Origin: Pseudaquidulcibacter saccharophilus
GTDB taxonomy: Bacteria > Pseudomonadota > Alphaproteobacteria > Caulobacterales > Aquidulcibacteraceae
NCBI RefSeq assembly: GCF_019455445.1
Contig: NZ_JAHWUS010000001.1
Span: 1,073,856 to 1,137,855 of the forward strand
DNA length: 64,000 nt
Direction of reading: 5' to 3'
This document shows, piece by piece, positions 45,168-54,590 of this stretch. The translations under genes were made by a program, and so were the position numbers. Each line of letters opens with the position of its first letter. Position 1 is the first letter of the stretch. Below the pieces are notes generated by a model that saw only the letters and a program-made list of their open reading frames with translations, made no database searches and was not told the DNA's origin.

Positions 45168-46505
45168 TTAACGCTTCATGCTGATTAGCTCATCGAGCAT
45201 TTGGTCAGCGGTTGTGATAATTTTTGAAGACGCGCTATAAGCACGCTGGGTAATTATCATGTTTGAAAATTCACGTGCTAAATCCACTGTGGATGCTTCT
45301 AGTGCAGAAGATGTAAGTGTACCTGCACGCCCAGAACCTGCCTGCTGCAAAGTTGGGTCACCAGATTGTTGTGTGGTTTTGTAAACCCCACCAGAATATT
45401 TCTTTAAACCGTCAGGGTTGGTGAAAGTTACCAATGGAATTTGGAAAATTTTCTTTTTTGCACCTGATTTAAATGTTGCGGTTACAAATCCTTCCTCATC
45501 GATAGACAGTGTATCAAGTTTGCTTGCAGTTGTGCCATCAGTTGTGGTTGAGGTAAGTGTGGTGTTATCAGCGTGTTGTGTAACTGCACCAGTACTAGTC
45601 GGTGTTTGGCCTAATTCAAGCTGAATAGATTGTGATGCAAGGCCAGTTGAAGCCGCCCACGGGATATTGATTGCAGATAAAAGCCCGGCAGAAGTATTTG
45701 TAGTGTCTATTTCGCCACTTGTGGTAAAGGCCAAAGTGCCAGAAGTAATAAGACCGTTTGCACCGGTAACATTTGATGCGGGAGATGAATATACTTCAAC
45801 GTTCCATTGGTTTGCTGTTGCAGATTTTAACAATGCGATATTTAGGGTTTTTGTTCCACCTAATGAATCGACAATCTGAACTGGCCAAGTTGCATCGGCG
45901 GTTACTGTTCCTGCTGCCATGTTACCAGCGGTATATGTACCAGAAGACGCTGCGGCAGAGATTGTGGTATCGGAATTTAGGTTACCGGTAAGTGCAACGT
46001 TGGTACTTGCGGTAACGCTATCAGATATACCATTAATGTTAACCGGAACCAAAGCAGGAATGCTTGCGGTAGGTCCAGAAATAGCACCATTTGCATCAAG
46101 TGGCCATCCGCGCAAAACGTTTCTTGCGCTATTAACAAGATAGCCTTCTTCATCCGGATAAAAAGTTCCGTTTCGTGTATATGCAATTTCTGGAGTGGTT
46201 GAATCAATATTTGAAATGGGCGAAACCACAAAAAAACCATCGCCCTGAATTGCCAAGTCAGTGGTTGCAGTTGTGCTCGCAATATTGCCTTGCGAACTAA
46301 TAAGTTGTCTTGTCACAGCCCGTGTGCCGCCCGCATTATAGGTGGTTCTTGAACTTTGTGAGTTCACTAAATCTTCAAAATCAGATCTATCTGCTTTATA
46401 CGCAGTTGTATTAACATTGGCGATGTTATCAGAAATCACCGCCATTGCAGATGAGTTCGCATTTAGCCCAGATACGCCCGCCAGCATTGCGCTATATATT
46501 GACAT
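45168..46505 (-). CDS. flgE: Flagellar hook protein FlgE
   Basis: FlgE polymerises into the hook joining rod and filament. The 445-residue protein has the conserved D0 start MSIYSAMLAGVSGLNANSSA with AVISDNIANVNTTAYKADRS, a variable Thr/Ser/Ala-rich middle (residues about 150-330), and the C-terminal ASTVDLAREFSNMIITQRAY with SSKIITTADQMLDELISMKR. It follows flgD by about 100 bases and probably belongs to the fliK-flgD-flgE transcript. Confidence 0.97.
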   Translation of the reverse strand: MSIYSAMLAGVSGLNANSSAMAVISDNIANVNTTAYKADRSDFEDLVNSQSSRTTYNAGGTRAVTRQLISSQGNIASTTATTDLAIQGDGFFVVSPISNIDSTTPEIAYTRNGTFYPDEEGYLVNSARNVLRGWPLDANGAISGPTASIPALVPVNINGISDSVTASTNVALTGNLNSDTTISAAASSGTYTAGNMAAGTVTADATWPVQIVDSLGGTKTLNIALLKSATANQWNVEVYSSPASNVTGANGLITSGTLAFTTSGEIDTTNTSAGLLSAINIPWAASTGLASQSIQLELGQTPTSTGAVTQHADNTTLTSTTTDGTTASKLDTLSIDEEGFVTATFKSGAKKKIFQIPLVTFTNPDGLKKYSGGVYKTTQQSGDPTLQQAGSGRAGTLTSSALEASTVDLAREFSNMIITQRAYSASSKIITTADQMLDELISMKR

Positions 46506-46606
46506 TTTAAGCTCCTAATTATTTGTATTTTTTGTTGAAGCATTCTGCCTGACACCACACCCTTCTTCGAAAGGTAATTTATTGGATAATTATTTTATCC
46601 TTGGTC

Positions 46607-47278
46607 TCAACTACCTGATGATTGCGCAAGATACGTAATAGCAGACAAAGAGACATATGTGCCTCCAATGAGGACTTTTGGTTCAGAACCAGACATATCA
46701 ACTGCTGATATTGTTCCGGATCTGGTAACTTTTGCATCAAGGTCGGTACCACTTGAATTTTTTGCTTCGACCTCAAGTTTAAAATTGCCACTGGTTAGTT
46801 TAACACCATTTGATTTTGTGCCGTCCCAGTTCAATTCGTGCGTGCCAGCGGTTTTTGTACCGTCAATTGTCTGCACGAGATTGTCGTTTTCGTCATATAT
46901 TTTAAGGGATACGCTGCTTGCGCCTGATGGAATATTATAATTCCAATTTGCACTGCCATTTGAAAGTGCGGCAGTGGGGTCGGTTGTAGTTGCGGTTTTT
47001 CCCAAATATGAAACTGCATATGAGCCACTGCTTGCTGTGACTAATTTATTTAACCCTTCAAGCAAGCTGTTGGTTTTCATGCTTTGCTCAACTTCTGAAT
47101 ATTGCACCAATTGATTAGTGAATTCGGTTGAATCCATTGGTGAAAGCGGGTCTTGGTTCTTTAATTGCGCAGTTAGAAGCGTCATGAACGTCTCAAAATT
47201 CGCAGTAAGAGTTTTATACGAACTCGAAGTTGTACCAGAGTTTGTATTTGTGGATGTTGACGAGTTTACTGTGGTCAT
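46607..47278 (-). CDS. flgD: Hook assembly scaffold protein FlgD
   Basis: FlgD caps the growing hook. The 223-residue protein has the N-terminal export and cap motif FMTLLTAQLKNQDPLSPMDS followed by EFTNQLVQYSEVEQSMKTN, then the FLG_D/Ig-like domains (VSLKIYDENDNLVQTIDGT, AGTHELNWDGTKSNGVKL). It starts seven bases after the fliK stop, and flgE follows. Confidence 0.95.
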   Translation of the reverse strand: MTTVNSSTSTNTNSGTTSSSYKTLTANFETFMTLLTAQLKNQDPLSPMDSTEFTNQLVQYSEVEQSMKTNSLLEGLNKLVTASSGSYAVSYLGKTATTTDPTAALSNGSANWNYNIPSGASSVSLKIYDENDNLVQTIDGTKTAGTHELNWDGTKSNGVKLTSGNFKLEVEAKNSSGTDLDAKVTRSGTISAVDMSGSEPKVLIGGTYVSLSAITYLAQSSGS

Positions 47279-47285
47279 GTCACTC

Positions 47286-48656
47286 TCACGCTATTAAAGA
47301 CACACGGACATTATGCCAAACTTGGGTCCGGTTTATGTCACGATTAATTTGATTTATAACTTCGGGTTGAACCTCTTCTGATGTATTTTTATCTGAAGAT
47401 TTGTCGTTGCTTTGCGATTTTGCATTTTGTGCAAATTCGTTATCATTGGATTGCTGATTAAGGTTAAATTCAAAATCTTCTTCGTTAATATCCACGCCGC
47501 CATCTTTTAGTGATTGGGCGAGTTCTTTTACAGATTTTGTCAAATCGCCTAATGCCTCGTGGTTTGAAGCAGATATTACGGCCTTTGCCCTTTTATCTTT
47601 GTCAATCTTTAACTCAACCTTGATTTCGCCCAATTCTGGTGGATCAAGGCGAATAGTAAAGGTTTTTTCACCACTAAAATGTTTGCGAACCATAATCGCA
47701 GCAAGTGATTGGATGTTATCAAGATTAATGCGGAGGCCAGTGTTTTGATCTACAGGGCTTTTATTAATGTCTGTGGTTGTTTGGCTATTTGATGTTGTAC
47801 TATTTTCGGCAACTGCAAGAGTATTTGTATTGGCCGAAGATAAATCCTGTGTTTTTATACCCGCATCAAAGGTTTGCGCTGTTTGGTGCGCGTTATTGGT
47901 TTTAATCAAAGGATTATTTAAATTTTGATCATGATTTTGGTTTGCAACATTATTTGCAGGATTATTATTTTGGGTTCCATCATTTGGAATAATATTTGGG
48001 TTAGATGTTTTTAATGAAAAATCTAATTTCCCATTTTTGCCATCGTCGGTTTTGCCGTTTTCTTTTGGTGGCATAGCAATTTTTAATTCGGTGGCGGCAT
48101 TATCACCATTTTGTGCAAGTGCCGCAAGCAACGCAGGATTATTATTGCCCTGTTTGTTATCAATTAAGGCTGCTACATCATTTGCGCTTACTGTGGAGGC
48201 ATCACTTGTTAAGTTAGTTGTAGCATTTTCAACAGGCTGCTGCCCCTGATTTAATATCAAGGCCAACATTGCTTGTTGGGCGTCAATCAATGGATTTTTT
48301 TCACCATCTATATTTTCTGCATTTTTGACGCCATTGTTTTCAATATTGGCATTAGAATTTTCAATCGCAGTATCGTCATCTGCTACAACAGTTGGTGCTG
48401 CATCTTGGGAAGTTACGTTTTTAATATTAGCGCTATCTTGGGCATCACTATTTTGAACGTCTTTAGTGGCACTATTATCTGAATTAGAGGCAGACTTTTT
48501 TGCGCTAGTTGTGTCTTGTAGATTGTTTTTATTTGAATTTTTGTCGGTAACGGTGGAGAGCAGGTCGGCAAAATTGTCCACCTTGGCGTCTTTGCCATAA
48601 GCGGTATTATCCACTTTAGGGATACTTTTTGCGCTGTAACTGCTATTAATTTCCAT
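47286..48656 (-). CDS. fliK: Flagellar hook-length control protein FliK
   Basis: FliK measures hook length and switches export specificity. The 456-residue protein is mostly a disordered Asn/Asp/Ser/Thr-rich ruler (residues 1-320). The compact C-terminal Flg_hook domain has FTIRLDPPELGEIKVELKI and RAKAVISASNHEALGDLTKS. The low-complexity N terminus is normal for the family. A sigma-54 promoter lies about 50 bases before the start, making this the first gene of fliK-flgD-flgE. Confidence 0.9.
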   Translation of the reverse strand: MEINSSYSAKSIPKVDNTAYGKDAKVDNFADLLSTVTDKNSNKNNLQDTTSAKKSASNSDNSATKDVQNSDAQDSANIKNVTSQDAAPTVVADDDTAIENSNANIENNGVKNAENIDGEKNPLIDAQQAMLALILNQGQQPVENATTNLTSDASTVSANDVAALIDNKQGNNNPALLAALAQNGDNAATELKIAMPPKENGKTDDGKNGKLDFSLKTSNPNIIPNDGTQNNNPANNVANQNHDQNLNNPLIKTNNAHQTAQTFDAGIKTQDLSSANTNTLAVAENSTTSNSQTTTDINKSPVDQNTGLRINLDNIQSLAAIMVRKHFSGEKTFTIRLDPPELGEIKVELKIDKDKRAKAVISASNHEALGDLTKSVKELAQSLKDGGVDINEEDFEFNLNQQSNDNEFAQNAKSQSNDKSSDKNTSEEVQPEVINQINRDINRTQVWHNVRVSLIA

Positions 48657-48703
48657 AGTTATTTTTATTTCCCGATTGCAATACTAGGTTTGCAATTTTA
48701 TTG

Positions 48704-48719
48704 AGCAATAATCGTGCCG
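48704..48719 (-). promoter_or_regulatory. Sigma-54 promoter for fliK-flgD-flgE
   Basis: On the minus strand CGGCACGATTATTGCT matches the -24/-12 consensus TGGCAC-N5-TTGCT at all but the first base, with the exact GG-N10-GC spacing. It lies 48 bases upstream of the fliK start. It is divergent from a second sigma-54 promoter about 180 bases away. Confidence 0.8.
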
Positions 48720-48898
48720 CGATTTTCTTGTGGTTAACTTATTGAAAATATTATGAAAAATTAAATTGATGCACCGTGCAGCCTCTGCCGATAGGAATCG
48801 ATTGCCCATCAACAAGGTAAAGATTGCAGCATAAAATTCGTTAAGTTTTAACCAATCTAAAAATTACGCCATCTCGAAAATTTTGAAGGTGATAAGTT

Positions 48899-48914
48899 TG
48901 GCAAGCGCTTTGCA
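48899..48914 (+). promoter_or_regulatory. Sigma-54 promoter for flgK-flgL
   Basis: TGGCAAGCGCTTTGCA fits TGGCAC-N5-TTGCA with one mismatch and the required GG-N10-GC spacing. The flgK start is about 180 bases downstream, leaving a long leader. Activation by FlbD, encoded in this window, is the expected regulation. The rest of 48657-49096 shows no gene. Confidence 0.75.
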
Positions 48915-49096
48915 TTAATAATTATATGTAAAGTAAAGCTGAAATTTTGTGTTTGAATAAATGCAATAAATTCAGTTGGTTATTAATAAAATGCGAGAAT
49001 GAAGCAAATAAAATAATAATAATTAAGGCAATTATTTCCATTTAATCGGTAATTATTGCCTATTTGGATATGGTTTAAAAAGAACGGTATAAGAAT

Positions 49097-51226
49097 ATGT
49101 CATCTTTAAGTTCGATTATGAATATTGCCACTTCTGGATTGTATACAGCGCAATCTGGTCTGAATGTCGTTTCGAAGAATGTCGCAAACGCAAATACAGA
49201 AGGCTATGTGCGGCTTGAACAACAACAATCAAACCTAAACTATGGTGGAATTAACGGTGGTGTTACTGTTGATGCAATAAGACGCGCAACAAATACATTT
49301 CTTGAAGCGACTGCATTGAACGCAAACTCTGCTGAAGCTGGCGCTAGTGTAAAATCCCAATATCTTGATTCATTGCAATCAATATTTGGCGACCCGTCTG
49401 AAGATACTTCTATATTCTCGACCCTTAATAATGCATTGGCAAGTTTTGAAACCGCGGCGTCAAATCCAACTTCAACAATTATAAAAAGCCAGATTATCGC
49501 AAATTTACAAAGCGCCTTAAGTCAATTAGGGCAGGCGTCCCAACAGATAAAAAACACCCAAAACCAAGTTGATAAAGATATTTCAAGTAAAGTTGACACT
49601 GTAAACAATTTACTGAAAAATATTGTTGAAGCCAACTCAAAAGTGGTTAGTGCATCAATCACAGGTGATGCAACAGGGGCACAAGAAACCCTATCAGGAT
49701 TTATCAACCAACTTTCTGATCTTGTTGATATTAATGTTGATTATGGCAATGATGGCTCGGCAAAAATTTATACAACCAATGGCATGTTCCTTGCCGGTAC
49801 AACTGCGTCAACGTTAAGTTATTCATCGCTTGATGGAAATTCTGATCCAAGCATAAATATAAAGATTACCCCAAATTCCACCCCTATGAACATCGAAAGC
49901 TCGGTTCAAAGTGGATCTTTGCGTGGCTTACTTGACTTACGTAATGTTGATTTGCCAAAAATTTCTGAAGCAGTGAACCAATTTGCCGGAAAGTATGCTG
50001 ATGCGGTGAATAGTGTTTATAACCTTAATTCAACACTTCCGGCATTATCATCAACAACTGGCAGTGATACTGGATTGTTGGCAACAGATTCACTTGGCTT
50101 TACCGGAAATACTTCAATCGGTATTGTTGATTCATCTGGCACATTGGTTTCAAAGATTGCAATTGATTTTGATAATTTGACAATGTCTGTAAATGGCGGC
50201 GCTGCAACTTCGTTTGCAAATACTGTTGGTGGATTCACTTCAGCGCTTAATACTGCGCTTGGTGCAAATGGGACAGCAAGTTTTGCAAATGGTAAACTTA
50301 GTTTAACTGCATCAACAAGCGGAAATGGTTTAGTTTTTGACGAACCAGCTGCTGGCGGCTCTTTACGTGGTGACAAGGCTTTTGCCCATTTCTTTGGCTT
50401 GAATAATCTTATCAGCTCAACAACACCTACTTCCCCTGCGAGTGGAATTAAAGGAACTGATGCGAATGGCTTTACCGCAGGTGATACTTTTACCCTTGCA
50501 CTAAGTGATGGCAACGGAAAACCGCTTTCAACAAAAACCATATCCATACCTTCTGGCACTTTTGACGATATCATTAGCGCAATGAATGATAATTCTACAG
50601 GTTTTGGTATTTATGGAACTTTCGCATTAAATTCTGATGGCTCATTAAAATTTACCCAGTCAAACGGCGGAACTGATTATAGTTTTAATATGATTGATGA
50701 CAGTGAAAACCGTGGTACTACATCGGTTTCATTAGGAGAAATGTTGGGCTTTTCAGATGAGGCAAGGAATTCAATTGCGCAAAGCCTTAGCGTTAATTCA
50801 AAAATTGCAACAAACCCATCAGCGCTTGCACTTGCTACAACTGATTTGACCTCCACCAATGTTGGATCAATTGCATTAGGAAAAAGCGATTCAAGTGGTG
50901 CACAAGCACTATTTAATGCAAGTGCGGTTAAATTAAACTTTTCAACGTCACCGCTTTCTGGCTCAAAAAGCACTATGACATTGTCTGATTATATGTCATC
51001 GGTGGCAGGTGACATTGGTACACGGGCATCAAATGCCGAGACTGCGGCAACTGCGGCGGCCAGTTTTAAAACTGATGCTAAAACCCGTCTTGCTAATACA
51101 GTAGGCGTCAATCTTGATGAAGAGTTGGTAAAAATGACGCAATTCCAACAAGCATATTCGGCATCGGCAAGAATGCTAAAAGCCGCAGATGAAATGTTTC
51201 AAACTTTATTAGATGCAGCAGGGTAG
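49097..51226 (+). CDS. flgK: Flagellar hook-filament junction protein FlgK
   Basis: FlgK (HAP1) joins hook to filament. The 709-residue protein starts SSIMNIATSGLYTAQSGLNV with SKNVANANTEGYVRLEQQQS and ends NLDEELVKMTQFQQAYSASA followed by RMLKAADEMFQTLLDAAG, the family termini. The middle (about 300-600) is a longer-than-usual Ser/Thr/Gly-rich surface insert. flgL follows 12 bases later. Confidence 0.96.
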   Translation: MSSLSSIMNIATSGLYTAQSGLNVVSKNVANANTEGYVRLEQQQSNLNYGGINGGVTVDAIRRATNTFLEATALNANSAEAGASVKSQYLDSLQSIFGDPSEDTSIFSTLNNALASFETAASNPTSTIIKSQIIANLQSALSQLGQASQQIKNTQNQVDKDISSKVDTVNNLLKNIVEANSKVVSASITGDATGAQETLSGFINQLSDLVDINVDYGNDGSAKIYTTNGMFLAGTTASTLSYSSLDGNSDPSINIKITPNSTPMNIESSVQSGSLRGLLDLRNVDLPKISEAVNQFAGKYADAVNSVYNLNSTLPALSSTTGSDTGLLATDSLGFTGNTSIGIVDSSGTLVSKIAIDFDNLTMSVNGGAATSFANTVGGFTSALNTALGANGTASFANGKLSLTASTSGNGLVFDEPAAGGSLRGDKAFAHFFGLNNLISSTTPTSPASGIKGTDANGFTAGDTFTLALSDGNGKPLSTKTISIPSGTFDDIISAMNDNSTGFGIYGTFALNSDGSLKFTQSNGGTDYSFNMIDDSENRGTTSVSLGEMLGFSDEARNSIAQSLSVNSKIATNPSALALATTDLTSTNVGSIALGKSDSSGAQALFNASAVKLNFSTSPLSGSKSTMTLSDYMSSVAGDIGTRASNAETAATAAASFKTDAKTRLANTVGVNLDEELVKMTQFQQAYSASARMLKAADEMFQTLLDAAG

Positions 51227-51238
51227 GGAGATTAATAA

Positions 51239-52162
51239 ATGACAAGAATTTCTACTTTAACCATGCTAAACAGCAATACTAGTGGGCTTATTAATGCCCA
51301 AAATGCTGTATATGAAGCACAAACACAACAATCGAGTGAGAAAGTCGCAACTGATTTAAAAGGTTATGGCAATTCAGCTGGGATTTTGGTTGATTCAAAA
51401 TCATTATTGCAAAAATTAGATGTGCGTAATGATAATCTTAAGACCCTTTCTTCGCGCTCTGATATTGAATCTATCGCTTATGAGGGTTTTACGGATGCGA
51501 TTTCATCAGTTCGTGATGCCTTGACTAATGCGCTTGCAAATAAAAACGGTTCAGGACTTTCAACCGCGATTGAGGGTGCATTAGCAGATGCTATGTCCGC
51601 CGCAAATACACAATTTGATGGACAATATATTTTCGGTGGCGTTCGTGGTGATACCCAACCGGTTACAACTGCAACACTTGATGCGCTTGCTGCCCAACCA
51701 AATACTGATGCCAATTGGACCGCAACCGGCGATACACGTAAAATCACCCTAAGCGATGGTAATACAATAGAGCTTAGCAAAAATGCAGAGGAAGTTTTCC
51801 GACCATTTGTTGATTTCCTTCGCGGAATTCGTGCATGGGAAAACTCTAATACTTCTCTTGAGGGCAAGCTTGACGATACATCCTCGGCATATATTTCAAG
51901 CCTATTGACCAATATAAAAACTATTCAATCGGATGCGATTAATTATCAATCTGGTGCAGGTTTGGTGCAAAAGCAAATTGAAAACAAAATGACCGAAAAC
52001 AGTAATCAACAAACTGTGATAAAAACTGCAATCGGTAATGTTGTTGATGTTAATTTAGCAGAAGTGGCGGCAAAGCTTGTTGCAGCACAAACTCAATACC
52101 AAGCAATGGCATCAATTTTTGCACAGGTAAAAGGGCTTAACTTATTACCATATTTAAGCTAA
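51239..52162 (+). CDS. flgL: Flagellar hook-filament junction protein FlgL
   Basis: FlgL (HAP3) is the second junction protein, with flagellin-like ends. The 307-residue protein has an N-terminal helix region (MLNSNTSGLINAQNAVYEAQ) and the flagellin-type phrase ANTQFDGQYIFGGVRGDTQP. The C-terminal helix NVVDVNLAEVAAKLVAAQTQ leads to YQAMASIFAQVKGLNLLPYL. It is co-transcribed with flgK. No flagellin gene follows. Confidence 0.93.
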   Translation: MTRISTLTMLNSNTSGLINAQNAVYEAQTQQSSEKVATDLKGYGNSAGILVDSKSLLQKLDVRNDNLKTLSSRSDIESIAYEGFTDAISSVRDALTNALANKNGSGLSTAIEGALADAMSAANTQFDGQYIFGGVRGDTQPVTTATLDALAAQPNTDANWTATGDTRKITLSDGNTIELSKNAEEVFRPFVDFLRGIRAWENSNTSLEGKLDDTSSAYISSLLTNIKTIQSDAINYQSGAGLVQKQIENKMTENSNQQTVIKTAIGNVVDVNLAEVAAKLVAAQTQYQAMASIFAQVKGLNLLPYLS

Positions 52163-52211
52163 AGAGCATTTTTAAATTTTGCTGTGGACCTTGACTCCAC
52201 TGGAGAATAAA

Positions 52212-53411
52212 ATGTTATCAAGTTTTAATGACCCCGTTGTTTTGGGGGATGTTTCTTCTATTCCAGATATTGATTTAGGCTTTGATAAGCCAAGAGATAA
52301 AACCCGCGTTGTTGTTGCAATGTCGGGTGGCGTGGATTCGTCTGTTTGTGCGGCATTGGTAAAGCTTGCCGGATATGAAACCATTGGCATAACTTTGCAA
52401 TTATACGATCATGGTGCCGCAATAAAAAAGAAAAATGCCTGCTGCGCTGGACAAGATATTTATGATGCAAAAATAATTGCCGATAAAATGGGTTTCCCGC
52501 ATTATACACTTGATTACGAAAGCCGCTTTAAACAATCCGTTATCGAAGATTTTGCAGATACATATGTTTCTGGGGCAACGCCAATTCCATGTGTACGGTG
52601 CAATCAATCAGTTAAATTCCAAGACTTATTAAAAACTGCGAAGGCACTTGGTGCCGATTGTATGGTTACCGGGCACTATGTTGCGCGGGTTGGTGGAATT
52701 GTTGATGCGAAAATGTATCGCGCAAAAGATAGGGGGCGCGATCAATCATATTTCCTGTTTGCAACAACCCAAGACCAACTTGATTATTTGCGTTTTCCTT
52801 TGATGGATATTGATAAAGACGAAGTGCGTCGCATTGCAAATATAATCGGCCTTGATGTAGCAAATAAGCCAGACTCCCAAGATATTTGCTTTGTTCCTGA
52901 GGGGAAATATCAAGATATTGTTCTTGGCCTTCGTCCACAAGCCGGTCGTGGTGGCGATGTGGTTCATATTGATGGGCGCGTGCTTGGTAAACATAATGGT
53001 ATAATTAATTACACGGTTGGTCAAAGGCGTGGTCTTGGCATTGCAACCGGTGAGCCAATTTATGTGGTTGCGCTTGATGCCAAAAATGCGCGCGTAATTG
53101 TTGGCCCGCCAGAGGCATTGGCCGTTAAATCATTGACCTTGAAAGAAGTAAATTGGTTGGGTGAAAAGCCAGAAACTGAAGATTCGCTTGATGGTCTAAA
53201 AGTTCTTGCCCGTGTGCGTTCAACCCGCCCACCTATTCCTGCTACACTTTCTACTAAAGAGGGATGGAAGATAATTTTTGAAAACCCCGAAACCGGTGTT
53301 GCGCCGGGGCAGGCTTGTGTTTTCTATGAACCCAATAGTTCAATTGGCGAATTGGGTGAACGTGTCCTTGGTGGCGGGTTTATTGCCCAAACCATAAAAG
53401 TTTGGGAATAA
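52212..53411 (+). CDS. mnmA: tRNA-specific 2-thiouridylase MnmA
   Basis: MnmA adds sulfur at C2 of the wobble uridine in tRNA-Lys, -Glu and -Gln. Start ATG 52212 has GGAG six bases upstream; an in-frame ATG at 52179 does not. The 399-residue protein shows the PP-loop [14 protein letters not shown], the first catalytic Cys in [22 protein letters not shown], and the second Cys in [13 protein letters not shown]. The C-terminal domain has [17 protein letters not shown] and [10 protein letters not shown]. It lies 49 bases after flgL but is unrelated in function. Confidence 0.97.
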   Translation: MLSSFNDPVVLGDVSSIPDIDLGFDKPRDKTRVVVAMSGGVDSSVCAALVKLAGYETIGITLQLYDHGAAIKKKNACCAGQDIYDAKIIADKMGFPHYTLDYESRFKQSVIEDFADTYVSGATPIPCVRCNQSVKFQDLLKTAKALGADCMVTGHYVARVGGIVDAKMYRAKDRGRDQSYFLFATTQDQLDYLRFPLMDIDKDEVRRIANIIGLDVANKPDSQDICFVPEGKYQDIVLGLRPQAGRGGDVVHIDGRVLGKHNGIINYTVGQRRGLGIATGEPIYVVALDAKNARVIVGPPEALAVKSLTLKEVNWLGEKPETEDSLDGLKVLARVRSTRPPIPATLSTKEGWKIIFENPETGVAPGQACVFYEPNSSIGELGERVLGGGFIAQTIKVWE

Positions 53412-53437
53412 AAAAGGCGGCTTAAAAGCCGCCTTTT
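53412..53437. terminator. Bidirectional terminator after mnmA
   Basis: AAAAGGCGGCTT and AAGCCGCCTTTT form a GC-rich stem around a short AA loop, with flanking A and T runs. It separates mnmA from the converging lipoprotein gene, whose stop is four bases away. Confidence 0.9.
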
Positions 53438-53441
53438 CAAA

Positions 53442-54494
53442 TTATTTCTTTTTCGGAGTTGTTGTCTTTTTGACAGGTGCTGCCGGTTTTGAATCTTTGA
53501 ATTTAATTGGAATAGTAACCGAAGTTGCACTCTTTTCTTTTTTAACAAGTGGTTTTGGATAACCAACAGCTTCGGCAAAGCAATTTTTCATTTCGTTTTG
53601 ACCATGCTCAGAAATACAGAATGCGTGTTCAAATGGGAATTTGGTTGCCGCCATACACATTCTTGAGTTTAAATAGGCGCGGTATGCACATGATTGGCCC
53701 GAGCCAATTTTCATAGTTGAAAGCACTTCACGATCCGCGCGCAAGATGCGCAAAGCCGCAGCAGCCATAATATCATCATTAACTTCGGCAATTGGTGTTG
53801 CAGTAACAACATCACCAGCAGCATTTGCGGTTTGTGTTGGATTATAGCTTATAGTTTTTGGATCAAAATCAGATTGTGCGAGTGGAACTTCCCAATTTGA
53901 AGCCATTTTATTTAGATGGATTTGTTTGTCTTGTGGAACTTTTGCCCATGAAGTCAGCTGCAAATCATAAGCGGCTTTTTTTACAATTGCTGATGCACTA
54001 TCAATTTTTGCGAACTGCTCACCAACTGCGGCACCAGCATAGGTTTTTGCCTCTGAGTAACCAGGTATAGAGCGAACCATTGATGGGTTGGCAGTGATTT
54101 TGGCAATCATGCCATCGCGGCCATAAGATGCACCAATTTGTTCAATACCATTACGGAACGCTTGTGAATTTGCGGCAGCAAGAATTGCATATGCTTTTGC
54201 GCCGTCAATTGTTTCGGTGCGGCCTAGAAGAGGTGCGTTATCAATTGAATTACCAATATTTACAGCTGTTGAAAGATTAGGCGAAGTTGCTGAATTGGTT
54301 GCGGCATTGGCAAATTTTGGCAAATAGCCAGCAATATTAACCAAGCTAGTTGAAGATGGTGTTTCAGGCATATTTGCAGGAATAACACTTGGTTTTTCGA
54401 CCACTTTTGGCGGTGGGGCAGGAGACGCGCCATCATCACATCCCGTAAGCGCCGCAACAGATACTGTTAAAACTAAACCAATTAACTTCTTCAT
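53442..54494 (-). CDS. Uncharacterised lipoprotein with C-terminal four-cysteine domain (paralogue 1)
   Basis: I do not recognise a named family. The 350-residue protein starts at ATG 54494 with GGAAGG upstream. It has a lipoprotein signal ending ALTGC and a Pro-rich linker. A helical core shows DGAKAYAILAAANSQAFRNG, YSEAKTYAGAAVGEQFAKID and AKVPQDKQIHLNKMA. The C-terminal segment has the cysteine pattern C-x10-C-x12-C-x11-C (from SCAYRAYLNSRMC to MKNCFAEAV), which would suit two disulfides. A Lys/Ala/Pro-rich tail ends the protein. It shares core and cysteine spacing with the secreted protein at 55863-56825, on the far side of nhaA. Envelope location is clear; function is unknown. Confidence 0.8.
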   Translation of the reverse strand: MKKLIGLVLTVSVAALTGCDDGASPAPPPKVVEKPSVIPANMPETPSSTSLVNIAGYLPKFANAATNSATSPNLSTAVNIGNSIDNAPLLGRTETIDGAKAYAILAAANSQAFRNGIEQIGASYGRDGMIAKITANPSMVRSIPGYSEAKTYAGAAVGEQFAKIDSASAIVKKAAYDLQLTSWAKVPQDKQIHLNKMASNWEVPLAQSDFDPKTISYNPTQTANAAGDVVTATPIAEVNDDIMAAAALRILRADREVLSTMKIGSGQSCAYRAYLNSRMCMAATKFPFEHAFCISEHGQNEMKNCFAEAVGYPKPLVKKEKSATSVTIPIKFKDSKPAAPVKKTTTPKKK

Positions 54495-54590
54495 TACAAT
54501 ACCTTCCAAATGTGATTCAAAGCAGACCACAAGTAAAACTCAAATCAACCTATAAAATAATTCTTCATAAATGATAATATTAAAAATTCA

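Noticed and set aside
46506-46606. A sigma-54 promoter in the flgD-flgE gap
   Set aside because: GG and GC pairs are visible on the minus strand but none has the required ten-base spacing.
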